From the NCBI GenBank assembly GCA_002786025.1, contig NHNW01000011.1, positions 62,001 to 126,000 on the forward strand: 64,000 nt of DNA. Reading direction: 5' to 3'. The notes beneath the pieces are model-generated. The model worked only from the letters and a program-made list of their open reading frames with translations. It had not been told where the DNA came from and did not search any database. The first letter of the stretch is position 1. Each line of letters begins with the position of its first letter. This document shows, in pieces, positions 41,332 through 54,100 of this stretch. Source of the DNA: Zasmidium citrigriseum (taxonomy: Eukaryota > Ascomycota > Dothideomycetes > Mycosphaerellales > Mycosphaerellaceae). Position numbers and translations under genes: made by a program.

Positions 41332-41545
41332 ATATATGTATAAATATATGGGATATACGATAATGGAACACAAGCACGATCAATGGCCCTGAGAATCAAT
41401 TAATTCCTCAAGTGGGAGTGAATGTCTGCCTTAGGCAAAAACCACTTTAGAACTTCACGTGCAAAAAGCGAAGGATGGAAGGCACCCGAGTCACGTGAAT
41501 TTCCGGAAATTCACTTGCTAGGCACGTGAATTTAGGTCGCGTGAA
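41332..41545. other. Transition zone between the last gene and the repeat block
   Basis: Normal composition with CA and TG present. Three near-identical 10-bp motifs (CACGTGAATT at about 41492 and 41522, CGCGTGAATT at about 41537) and a perfect 20-bp palindrome lie here, immediately before CA/TG depletion starts. Confidence 0.7.
41495..41514. repeat. Perfect 20-bp palindrome at the repeat-block edge
   Basis: The sequence GTGAATTTCCGGAAATTCAC equals its own reverse complement. It sits about 30-50 bp before CA/TG depletion begins and shares its half-site with two further GTGAATT copies, so it may be part of a terminal repeat of the adjacent element. Confidence 0.8.
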
Positions 41546-42439
41546 TTAAGGTTAAGGACGTAAATTAGTATTACGGAGTCTTCTATTAAAAATATATAGA
41601 CAATTCTTAAATACCTAGAATAGTATCGCCTAGTAGTACTAAGTACTATTATTCTACTTCTAACCTTCTATAATAAAAGAAACCTACTATATACCCTATA
41701 CCTTTACCGCCCTATAAAGGAAATCTACTACTAGTACTATTTCTACTAATTTTACTAGCTTTATTATTTTAATCGTTTAAATATTATTACTATTATTACT
41801 AGTACTCTAGCTATTCTTATATTAATTCCCTCCTTTATCTTTAATTCTTAACGGCGTTACGGAGCTAATCTATTAGTATCTTAGTAGTATCTACCGCCTT
41901 TCTAAGGCGGCTACCCTCGCTATTAATAATACTAATTATTATTATACTATAATCTTCGACTAGAGCTCGTATAGCGGATCGTTAGATAGTCTATATATAA
42001 GAAACCGCGTAACGATATAGCTATAAGCGCGCTAGAACCGAGCGAGATAGGGTCGAAAAGTTAGAGGATAGGTAATTAGAATAAGCGCTAGGCTAATAAG
42101 GAGAGGTAGATTACTAATAGTAGAGTAGTAATTAGTAGTATAGTAGAGTAGATTTATAACTAGACGTAGGGCTATAGCTATAGTATTAGTATAGGGATAG
42201 GTATAATATCTACCTTATTACGTTAGCGACTACTTTAACTTAACGGGTATATTAAACGCCTTATAGGTCCCTAGAAAGGAGCTACGACGCTACTAGCTAG
42301 GTAGTAGTAGGATCTCGGCGCTAGAGAAGGTATATACGCCTCCTATATAGTATAGTCTCCGTTACTTAGAGAGGCGCTACTCGAGCGGCGGCCTCTAGTA
42401 TAAAGACTATTAAAGGCGTTAACGAGGTCTTTATAGCCT

Positions 42440-43390
42440 TAGGTAGCTAGGTGTAACCTATAGTATAGCTAGCGCTAATCGCGTATAGATTAGTAGTACT
42501 ATAGGAAGATATTATAGAGATCCTCTAGAGTAGTAGAGCTTAGGTACTTAATATTATAGGTACTTAATACGAAGCGTAGTATAGGAGCTAGCTAGTTAAA
42601 CGGACTAAAGTTCTAACCTAAATACTTCTCTAGTATTAGGCTACGCTAGATAGCTATATCGCTATAGAGCTTCTCTATCTTAGCCTAGAGTATTAGGTAA
42701 AGTTCTCTAGAGTTAAAGGTAACTCTATATACTACTAAAGCGTCTTTTATCTCTTCTTTCTTTAACTTACTAAAGTCGAAGGTAGGGTTATAATAGGTAT
42801 TATCTAATTTATATATAGTCGTAATATAGCGGAATATAGATATAGCGGGTAGCGAACGGAGATAGCGGAGGAGTTTAGATAGTAAATAGTAGTAGGCGGG
42901 ATAATAGGTAGTAGAGGTAGGTAGATAAGATATCGCGAGTAATATACAATATAATAATCGAAGAACTAGTCGAACTTCCTTCTCGCGCGGAGTTAGATAA
43001 TATCTAGAGAGAGTATAAGCTAACCGCTACGTATACTTAAATAGCGATTACTTTATAGGTATTAATATATAATCTATCTCTAATCTAGCCGCCCGTTAGT
43101 AGCGTATATATATAAGATAGTAATAAAGAAGCTAGCTTAGATATCGCCGATACTTAGAGGACGGCGTTAGGCTAGACTAGACGGGATTTCGTATATATAG
43201 CGACTCTAAGCGGTATTATAAATAACTTAGGTAAGTAGGTATCCTATAAGTATAGTATTAGAGATAGTCGATAGTAAAGGCGACTCTAGGCGAGAAATAG
43301 AGAGCCGCGACTATATTATCCTCCGTATTCGACGATAGGCCTATTATACTCGTAGGAAGTCTACTAGCGCTAGTAGTAATAGTAGCGAAA
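42440..43390 (-). pseudogene. Relic of an unidentified reading frame, RIP-mutated
   Basis: Reading the minus strand gives one frame that stays protein-like for about 310 codons, interrupted only by TAA/TAG (TGA cannot occur because TG is absent). These stops are explicable as former CAA, CAG or TGG. It includes a charged helical segment near KLKKEEIKDAL. No family was recognised. Confidence 0.35.
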
Positions 43391-44542
43391 GTAGCGTATA
43401 CGAGTAGTCTACTATACGTTCCTAGTATAGTAGTATATATAGTATACTAGTACTATCGCCCTTAAGGGGGCTTAGCTAGAATTTACGCTATATATTATCG
43501 ATAGCCGCGGCAATAGTCTACCTTAGGATTAAGGTATATATACGCGTAACTAGAGTCGTATAGTCTAGTTAAACTCTAAGGCTAGTATTAGTAGAAGGGT
43601 TTAGGTAGTCTACTATACTATACTATAGGCTATAGTAGGCTAGGACGATACTCGCGAAGCTAGAACGAGTACTAGAATAAGTACTAGCGCTAGTACTAGT
43701 ACTAGTACTAGTACTAAAATTAATATCTCTAGGTATAGAAAAGGTCGTAGAGATAGAGTCGCCTATTATAAGGGAAGTATAGTCGTAGAATATTAATATT
43801 AGTAGGGAATCGAAAAGATAGGCGCGATTATAAGATAGCTAGAGTAGTTAGTAGTCTATAATAGGCTACTATTATCTAACTTAGGAGGATAATACTAGTT
43901 ATAGTAGTAATCCTCCCGCCGTAGACTATCCGTATTATATTATAATTAAGTAGGTCGCGTAAGCTTAAAATACTCTTTACTAAGAGATAGGTAGGATCTA
44001 ACGGAGTATAAGAGAGAGATAGGTCGCGTATAATAGATCTTAGGCTATTATATACTAGTAACTCGAAGAGGTAGTAGAATACGTTTACTAAGATACCTAG
44101 AAAGATATAGCTAGATAAGCTATTCTCGACGAGACGCCTTAAGCGAGGGGTACTCTAGTATATACGTTCGTTAATTATTATTCTTCGCGGCCTATATCCC
44201 TAGGAACTCCGTAGACTCCGTAGTAAGGCGAATATCTAGATAGTCTATCTCTAAGCGACTTTATCCTATCGCCTATTATACTAGGTACGCTATCTATCGC
44301 TACTCTATCTCTACCGCGACTAACGATAATTAAAATAAGTAGCTATATTCTAGAGCGTACTATAAGTAGGAGGCTACTTCTAACGTAGCTAAGATAGCTA
44401 GGACTAACTAAGGGGTACTTTAGTAAGGAGAATAAGGCGGGTAGCGTAGTAGTATAGGTAGAGAAGGTTAAGAATAATAAGGAGGATAAGGACTTCGAAG
44501 CGTAGAGAGAGGCTAAGCTTCGTAGTAGGAGTAGTAGTACTT

Positions 44543-44650
44543 AAAGAAGTATAGATTAAAGAAGTATAGATTAAAGAAGTATAGATTAAAGAAGTATAGA
44601 TTAAAGAAGTATAGATTAAAGAAGTATAGATTAAAGAAGTACAAATTATA
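44543..44650 (+). repeat. 15-bp tandem repeat, about seven copies
   Basis: Unit AAAGAAGTATAGATT, repeated with almost no variation. The last unit is diverged and contains one of the rare surviving CA dinucleotides (ACAAATT). Confidence 0.9.
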
Positions 44651-44679
44651 GAAGTAGGAGGTTATATATCTATATATAT

Positions 44680-47600
44680 ACTATACCTTATTAGATTATA
44701 AATTATAGGGGTTAGCGCTAAATCCTTAGCGCCTAAGCGCCCTCGAGTTACCCTAATAACTCTAGCTATCTCGCTTCCTATCTAGTACGCTAGCTAGCTA
44801 GTACCTTATATCCTTAATATATTAGTCTAAGGTAATTACTATCTCGATAGCCTCGTTATATAGTTATAGGCTAAAGTAGAGGCTATATAGGCTCGTACCC
44901 GTAGCGTAATAAGATAGGCGAACGAAGTAAAAGAGCGATATAAAGAGCTAGAATTCGAAAATATATAGCTTAATAATAGGATCGAGGAGCTAGAATAGTA
45001 GAGATATACCCTAGGTCTAGAGGATAATAAGATTCTCTAGCTCTCGAAGAACTAGAGCGTAAAGTAGTTAGAGATCCTCCGCTATATAGGCGAGGTCGAG
45101 TAAGTACTACGTAGCTTTATAGCTAAAGTACGCGATAAGTTTAAAGCGAGTACCGCGGAATATTACGCGTACTACTAAAAGATCGACCTAATAGCCTTAC
45201 GCGGTATCTACTAGTATACGTATTAAGCTTACTAAGACCTTATAAGAAGCCTAGTATTAGACCTAGAGCCGTCTTTATAACTAGACGTATAATAACTCGA
45301 GGAGCGTATTACGACTCTTAAAGAAACTAGTAAGCGCTACGAAAGGGTATTACGAGTCTAAATATACTTAAATATAGAATACTATACCTAGGGCTAACTC
45401 TATACGTACGCTACGCTATTATTCCTAACGACTATACTAATATATCTAGCTTCTAACTACTATTACTATAATTTAATTCCTTACGCGTATACGACCTTTA
45501 TCTATAGCGAGCCTCTAATACCCTATAACTTATTATTAGTCTTAGTATCCTAGTCTCCTCCCTTACTATAGATATTACGGTTACTACCCTCTCCGCCTTA
45601 TACTATAGTCGCCGAATCGACCTAGTCTATCTACTAAGTTAGCTCCGCTTAAGCCTATTCCTATACCTATATATCTATAGCCTACTACTATAGCTCCTAA
45701 GCGAGTCGAGCTATCTCGCCCTAGAGTATATTAACGTCGCGCTAGAGATTATCTATCTCCTACTATATCTTAACCTACTAGGAGCTAATATTATAATCGA
45801 GCTAAGTAATATAGTTAGCGACTTAATAGGCGGTAATCTAGGTAGATAGCGTCGTCCTAGGCGTTAAAGCGGTATTTATAATAGCTATCTTACCTAGCTA
45901 GCATAGAGTAACTTTAGCTAGAGACGAACTATTAGTATTAAAGCGCCTATACCTTATACGTACTAAACTTACTTAGATCCTACTAAAGGCGCGACTTCTT
46001 CGCTAGGCTCTAGTTAGCTACGGCGTTACTTACTAGCGAACGTCTACGCTTCTTAGTAGCCTCTATATTCGTTAGAACCGTATCGTCGCTAAGGCTATTT
46101 ACTAATCGATATATAGCGTTTATAGGGCTATTATTAGGCTCTTAGTCGCTATCTAGGGCGATACGAATATTATTCTTCTCTACTAATAGGTCTTTAGGGG
46201 CTATCTCGAATAACGGAATAGAAGGAGGGTAACTAGGTTTTAAAGGATAGTCGAGTAGGCTATACGATAAGTTATAATAGAGAAGTTAAACGTAGTCGTT
46301 CCCTTAGCTAATATCCGCGTTCGCGCCGCTAGAGCTAGAGCTACTATATAGACTACTAGCTACGTAACTAGTAACTAGTAACTACTAACGACCGTTAGTA
46401 ATCGCTAGCCGTTAACTACTATCTACGATCGCTAACGATTAATAACTAAATATCGCCTCTACTATATAAGCTTCGAGCTATTACGCGCTTCTATATCCTA
46501 CTTAAAAACTCCTTAATAACCTAAAGTAGAAGTACTAGCGCCTATTTACCCCGTAAGCCTATAACTAGCCTTATTAAATTCCCTACTAACGCTATAGACT
46601 ATAGATACGAACGATAGATCTTCTCCTCTACTTATAGGCGATAGCTCTTATTACGAACTAACGAACTAGGAGAAGTACTTATTAGATAAGAAGAGAGCCT
46701 AGCTTATTTAGGACTAGAATAACGCTATTAAAGTCTATAAAGATACGGCGTTACTATACTATAAGTATATACGTACTAACCGTTACTATATAGATATAGC
46801 GTAGGTAAAGAAAGATAAGGAAGATATAGAGGTAAAGCTAGAGGCTATCTACGCTACGTTAATACGGTTAGAGAAAGGAGAGTTCGAGTTAGACGAGAAG
46901 AAGCTAGATCCTACTACTTCTACTTAGGGAAAGAATAGTAAGCCTTCCGCTATAAACGTACAACTTCGCTAACCCTAGAAAGTCGGAATAGGCGCCTTAA
47001 GTCCCTATATAGATTATATTAATCGCGTAGCTCGCGCGGGCCTTATATCCGCTAGTAGCCTTACTCTATATACCTAGGATATAGCTAAAGAGGAAGCGTA
47101 GAGTAGCGCGCTATATCGTTAGTAGGTTAAGGGATAGTTACGCTAGCTATAGTCTAGCGTAAACGAGATCTAGGGGCTAATTAGACTATAAGCGTCGTAG
47201 CTTTAACGTAGGATACTAGAATACGAGTCTAGCTAATAGAGCGTAAGGGTATATATCTTAGATCTTAGATAAGAAGTAATTAAAAGGTTAAGGTCGTAAT
47301 CCCTACTTTACTAGGAACGTTATAGAGACCGCTTATTAAGCGCTATACTCTCCTCTTCCTATTATATAACCTCGAGCGAGGTAACTTATCTTCCTATCCG
47401 CCTATATTTAGACGTCTATAAGCTCCTATCCTCCCTTTAGTACGCTAACTATATTAGAACCCTTTACTATTATCGAGCGCTAAGTATTCTAGAGTCGTAG
47501 GATACTCTACGAGGCTAACGTCTTCGTAATCCTATACTACTCTCCTTATATCTTACGAGCGTTCGAGTTTAGTATCGCTAACGGAGTACTAGACTATAAT

Positions 47601-48950
47601 TATAAGTATCCTACTATATAGTCTTTTATCGACTACTTCTAGTATACGCGCGAACGATAATATATTCCTTAGGAGGCGAGTAGGCTTATCCTTTTTAAGG
47701 TAAAGAGTACTATCGCCTAGGCCGCTAGTAATTAGGTATACCTTATAGCGGTATATTAGCGTAAGCTCGTTGCCTTCTTTATTAGTATCGCTATAGCGAA
47801 TCCTACGTTTATAGAGGTTATTCTAAATTTCTATTAAGACCTAGACGCCCTCGACGTAGACTAGGTACCTTACGCCTATAAGAATCCTACTAAGGCTAGG
47901 TAGGTAGTAGTAAACGTAAGCCGTACCTTAAAGCTACCGCCTAGTACCTATAAAGGCTTCGATCCTTATAGAGGCCCCTATAGGATACCTATCTAGATAC
48001 TTCTAGAAGCGATATCGCGTATACGTAGATATATAGTCTCTAGTAAAGAGTACGTTAACCCGTAGATAGAGATTAGTTTTAGTAACTAGTAGCTATTAAC
48101 GACTATATCTATAGAGTACCTCGAGCCTATAGAGTATACTAACTAATTATCTTCGTACTAACTATTAATAGAGATCTACTACGTCTTTAAGTATAAGTTA
48201 TATATAACGCTAGACTTTATAGCTAGTTAGCTACGTTTAGCCGATTTTCGTATCTTTCTCGATAGCTAGATAACCTTTATATAGTATAAGGTTAATACTA
48301 CCCTCTATACTTAAACGAACGATCTTTATAGGGTCTATATCGTATATAGAGAAGAGGACGAGATAATCTATTAGTTTAATATATTTAAGAGGTAATTCTA
48401 TTATCCGCGCTATTATAACGTAGCTAATATACGACTTTATAGGTTCGATTTCCTTTAGTACTAATTTAACTTCTCTACTAGGGGGACTCGGCTAGGCGAG
48501 TATCCTATAGATATCTTCTACTTTATACTAGAAAGGAAATTACCTAACGTATTCTACGACGGCTTAAATAGATTCGTAGATTTTAATCTTATAAATAATC
48601 TCGACGACTACTATATTACGATTAACCGCGAGGGTATCTAGGCGTTCTAGCTAGAACGAATTATACGGATAAACCTCGAACCCTATTAAGGAATCGAACG
48701 GCTAGTCTACGACCTAGAAATTAAGTATATACTCCGACCGCGATTATTAAGTAAGCGAGCTATAGGACTATCCGATAAGGATAAGTAGAGAAAGGTAAAA
48801 GGCTAGCGAGAGTATATAGAGGCTATAACCTAGGGCTAGCGCCGTTTCTACTACGAGCTAATAGTATAATATACTAGTAGGTAAGCCGCGCTATATTACC
48901 CCTAAAGGTATATTTATACTAAGCCGATTAAAGGCGGTCTAGTCTCCTCG
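44680..48950 (+). pseudogene. Relic of a very long unidentified reading frame (about 1,400 codons)
   Basis: One plus-strand frame can be followed without a frameshift for about 4.2 kb. All interruptions are TAA/TAG, as expected if CAA/CAG/TGG codons were mutated by RIP. The N-terminal part (44.8-45.4 kb) is a heptad-rich charged coiled coil (for example NEVKERYKELEFEN). The middle contains Lys/Glu-rich helices near 46.8 kb. The C-terminal 300 codons (47.7-48.8 kb) look like a compact aromatic-rich domain. It does not resemble a retrotransposon Pol, a DDE transposase, a Helitron helicase or a DUF3435-type recombinase as far as I can judge. The start codon cannot be fixed because ATG has been destroyed. 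Confidence 0.45.
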
Positions 48951-50119
48951 TACCCTTAGCGACTAACTCTCCTTATAGTAATATAGGATTCTACCGTTAT
49001 AGCTAGACTAAAGATTAAGTAGCCGCTTTCCTACTCGACGGTACGCCGCCTTACGCCTCTTAGTACCTTCCGCTATATATAGAGATAGTTCCCTATATCT
49101 TTTATACTTAGTATATAGAGACGTTATTCTAAGGGCTAAACGTATAACTAGGTTATTTCTAGCGTCTCGACTCGTATAGTATACGTCGACTCTTAATCTA
49201 GGATATAGGCGGGCTAGATACTATATCTAGAACGTTAGCGCTAGTAGTTATTCCGTCTAATAATATAATACTAACGGGAGCGTAGGCTAGTATCCTTAGA
49301 TATAACGTTACTATCGATAAGAACGCTAATAAACGGGACTATAATAACCCTAACTTATCTATACTATTCTCTACTAGCCTCTTCTATAGTAATTATACTA
49401 TTAGTAATAAAGGCCCCCTACTCTATACTAACGATAGCTATTACTAGAGAGTAATCTAGAAGCTACTCGACTAGTTTACCTTACTAGAAGTATTCGAGTA
49501 TCCGCTATAATACCCTCGTTAGCCCTAGTATTATCGTTATATACTATAGTAGATTTATTAGGCGTAGTACTATTAGTATAAGATAGGCGAAGGGGGAGTA
49601 GAGTTTAGAGAAGATTAAAGGAAGACGGAGTAATTTTTATTAGAGCGAGAGGGGTAAGTAGTAGTAAGGACGACTATTAAGATAAAGTCTTTAATTAGGA
49701 GAGTATAGCGTACTATTAGTAGCTAGGCGGCGTACCCTTATCTAAAGTTCTAGGTATTTATATCGTTATACTTAACTCGCTCGAGTTTATCTATACTATA
49801 GCTATCCTTATATAGCTCGCGCTCGTAGATAATAGTACGAGGATTAGTATACTCCTCTTAGAATAGTACTTCTACCTTCTTAGCTATTCTATCGTCCTTA
49901 TTAAGCTCCTCCTTTACTAATCTCTTAAGTCCGCGGTCTATAAGCCCGAGTAAGTATAGCCTCTTTATCTTAGTCTTATTAGGACGTCTATAAAGCTTAA
50001 CTTTTATAGTAATCGTAAGCCTTAGAAGAGTATTAAAGCTAAGCTTAGATAAATTCCGTAGAGGCTATAGCTAGTCGCTATCCTTACCTTATTATAGAGA
50101 AGGTATTAGTAAGATAATA

Positions 50120-51120
50120 TAGGCCTAGTAAGACTCTAAGTCTTTAACTTACAATTATACTCGATATCTCTCTAGTTATAGTTCTTACTATTAAAATAGA
50201 AATAGTTATATTTACTACCTAGTAGGATAAGGACGAGATAAATATTCTTTATCTACTAAGTAATCGATAGCTTAGGGAGTCTTAGGCAAAATCTATCTAA
50301 GTCTTAGAACGGCTATTACTTCGTATAAAAGCCCTAATAGACGATATTTTATCGATTACTAGATTTTATATCGATTAGAAATCTATTCTCTTCGATTCCG
50401 TTCTCGACGAAGTATTCCTTAGTAGTAAATAGGAATAGACTCCTCTTATAGAATTCGTTAGCGAGCTCCTTATACTACTACTAATATATAAGTAGCGTAC
50501 GTACTAGAAGGACGATACTATTTTTCGGATACGCTAGTTTACGCTTAAGTTTAGCTATCTTTACTCTAGTTAATACTAGATAGTATTCGAGAGGCTCCTA
50601 TACTAAGTACTCGAATACGAGAGAATAGATCTCCTTAGGAAGATCGAAAAATAGAAAGGTTAAGCTCCCTATATTCGCTAATTAAGCGATAGTAAGAAGA
50701 AAGAGGAAGGAGGACGAGCGAATAAAATAAGAAGGAAAGATATAATAGCTACCTACGTTCGAGAAGCTAGAAGAAGAGTCGAAGTATCGCCGAGAATCTT
50801 ATCTATTATCGTAATAGTTACTAGCTTATATTAACTAGGCGATACCTTTAGTTATCTAGTAAGGGCTAGAAGACTCTTTACTATAATAATACTCGTATAC
50901 TAGAGGATAACGTTATATAGAGTAGATAGAGCGTATAGCTCCTCTAAAACTTACGTATTAAAGCGATTCTAAAGGATAGTTCTTTAGCGCTTACCTATTA
51001 GAACTTATTAGCGAGGTAGTCTAGTAGGATAGCTTAATAGAACTTACCCTAGCTAGTTCGCTAACTATTCTCGAATTACGGGCTTATTCTTATTACGAAA
51101 TACGCCGCTATAATAGAAGA
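50120..51120 (+). pseudogene. Relic of an unidentified reading frame, RIP-mutated
   Basis: A plus-strand frame of about 330 codons is readable with TAA/TAG interruptions only. It is Leu/Ile-rich and helical, with a basic stretch near 50.7 kb. No family was recognised, and it may belong to the same element as the 44.68-48.95 kb relic. Confidence 0.3.
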
Positions 51121-54100
51121 GTACCTACGTATAGTATATCTTAGCGTCTCTTAAAATTCTCTTCTCTACGATATACTATAGGTCGTCGAAGTCCGCTTAG
51201 GTTATACCTTCCTTCTATAAGATCTTAAGTCTAGTCGCCGTCGTTATATCTATAACCCGCTATTAGAGGTCGCTTATTACTTTAGGGTAAGCGCTATAGA
51301 GTAGGGGAATAACGAGTCGAGTAATCGAGAACTTTTCTAGTATCTAGAGTAGGTTAGTAAAGGCGGTAACGTAACCTTTAGGAACTATAGTTCTCGAGAG
51401 TTAAATCTATATTTCTTCGTATATCCTAAGCTAGAGGGCGCGCTAGTTATCGCGATTTAGATCTTAGTATATCTAGCCGAGGAGCGTAGTAAGGTAATCT
51501 ATATTTAGTAGGTATAGATAATAAGGGAGAAGGGTATATAGTTAGTTAGAGTTAGACTCGGTTAGAGCTAGAGCTAAAGCTAAAGCTAAAGCTAGACGAG
51601 AAGGATTAGCGTTATTAATACCTCCTCTATAATATAAAAGCCGAGCGACTTTATCTACTCGACCTAGCTATACCTATACCTAGGAATCCCTAAAAACTAT
51701 CGATATTATACTATCTAGGGGTAGTAAGAAGGCTATTAAGTTAAGGGACGTAGAGACGTACGACCGTCTCTTCTAGAAGCCTACTACCGAAGATTAGGTA
51801 GTATTAGTTATAGTAGATTAGAATACCGACTACGTAAAGAGAGAACTACTATAGAATAAAGTCGCTACTCTAGCGCTAAACGAGGTAGCTCTCTACTATA
51901 GGCGAGGCTACTTCTACTACCTCCTATCTTAGTAGGCCTAGATAACTACCCTAGATAAGACTCGCCTACTAGAGGAGCGGATACCTAATATACTAGAGTA
52001 AGTATCGAGGGATTAGAGTACGGCCCTTTAGCTAATAACTTATAGGCCGCGATATCCTATAATTATCTATATAGATTTCGTATAGGATAATATAGTATAT
52101 TTACGCTTCTAAGCTACGTCCTACTACGCGTAGTATTTATACTCGAGTCTACTAATTAACCTACTACCGCTAGATTCTCCGCTCTACCTAATCTAGTATA
52201 CCTCTTATTAGAGGTACCTACTCTTTAAGACTAAGCTAGATAGCCTCGTATACTTTATAACCTTATTAGCGTACTATCTCTTATAGTCTACTAAGGCCGC
52301 TAGTATCTTTAGTATAGATACGGGGGGTAAGATTAATACTATACTAAATCTCTAGAATCTATAGATAGTAGTAGGACTTACTAGGGAAAAAAAGTAAATA
52401 ATAGTAAGGCTAAGCTACTTCTAGAAGTAGAGCCTTAAGGACGTATATACTACTCTATAGATACTTTAGACGGATATATCTTACCTAATAGTACCTACTA
52501 TAAGGGTAACTAAGATAATACTCTATATATCGCCTATAGTAGTAGGTTCGGTTAGCGAGCTACTAGGTATTAGAGTATCCGCTAATCCGAAGAGTCGAAG
52601 GGGCGAGTTTCGTAAAGGGAGGCTACGTATAAGGGCGGATAAGGACGAAAAGCTATTAATATAAGGAGATAAAGTTAAGGTAGTAATAGGAATATAGCTC
52701 TATTAAGTTAAGCGCGAAACCTTTAAAGCTTTATACTTTCGTATCGTTAGAATAGTAGATAGTAAGTATATACCCTCTATTATCTCTATTACGATATATT
52801 ATTATATTATATAAGACTCTCGCTAAAGAGGCTATCCTATACTATTTCGCCGTAGTACCTTCTATCTTAGGTATAGATTACTATACGCTATATAGAGACC
52901 CGGGATAACCTCCCGTTTCTATCCTAGTACTATACTTAGCGTTCGTATATCGTTTAGTAACTACGATATATTAGTCTTTATTCTCCTTTAGTAGTAGGTA
53001 TAGAGTTATACTTTACTTAGTATAGAGCTCTTACGTATAGTCGGCGAGGTTATCTAACTCTTTTAGTAGCTTATCGACGCCGATATAGTATAGGAAGTAG
53101 ATATTATAGTAGTAGTCGCCTTAGGCGGGATATATCGCTACGTAGTTACGTAAACGCTAAAGCGTCCTCTTATACTTATAAATAGCCTTATAGATCGTCT
53201 TTAGTAGAGGCTTAGCTTAGTTAAGCTACTCGATATAGGAGTTAATATTCTTAAGGTCTAGGTCCCCTATTTCGCGCCTAAAGTCCTAGAGTATATCCTA
53301 GACTATAGGCTATTTAGCTTTTAAGGTAGCTAGTAACTAAGCCTTAGAGTATCTATAGTTAGCGTTAGTATTAGCGTTAGCGTTTAGCTTTTAGGTCGTA
53401 CTAGAAGCGTTCTTAGTAGAGTCGCTCGAGGCTAGCTTTAGTAGCGCTATTTCGTTACTAAAAAGCTAATATAGATAGTTAAGTTTAAGTAAAGGGGAAA
53501 GAAGGAAAAGAAGATAAGTACGAGGTTAGTAAAAAGCTATATTTAATATAGAATAAGATATACGGGCGGGACGCTCGAGAGTAGGTAGTAGACTATATCG
53601 CCGCTAGTTTCCTATACTCGAGCTCGCGATATAGTATTATATACCTAGGAATAGACGAGAGTACGAATAAGTAAGTCGAAGGGTCTTTAGACTAATCTTA
53701 TATATAATTCGCGGCGCTAAAGAGCTAGTAAGATAGAGTAGGTCGATAACTTTCTTCTAGAGTAGTATTAGCCTCTCGTCTTAAAAACTCGTACGCTTTA
53801 GGTACCTCTTATCTTTTACGGGCCGCTAATATATAGGTAGCTTTCTTAATCGTAACTTCGTACTAATAATTAAGGTAGAATCGATACGACGTATAAAGCC
53901 CGTTACGCTTCGATATATATATTATAGAAGAGGATAAGTAAGTAGGATAACTTTAAAGCTTAGCTAACTATACCTAATAACCTTCGATAACTAATATCTA
54001 TAGAAGTAGTAGTAGTACGATAGTAGAACTTAGAAATAGCGAATATTAAAGTTATTATATAGGTATCTATATAAGATATAGAAGCGTACTACGAGGTCGA

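Noticed and set aside
44543..44650. CRISPR array
   Set aside because: Units are directly tandem with no spacers, and the organism is eukaryotic.
49420..49450. Possible second reverse-transcriptase YxDD-like motif (LYTNDS)
   Set aside because: No flanking reverse-transcriptase motifs in the same frame; likely chance.
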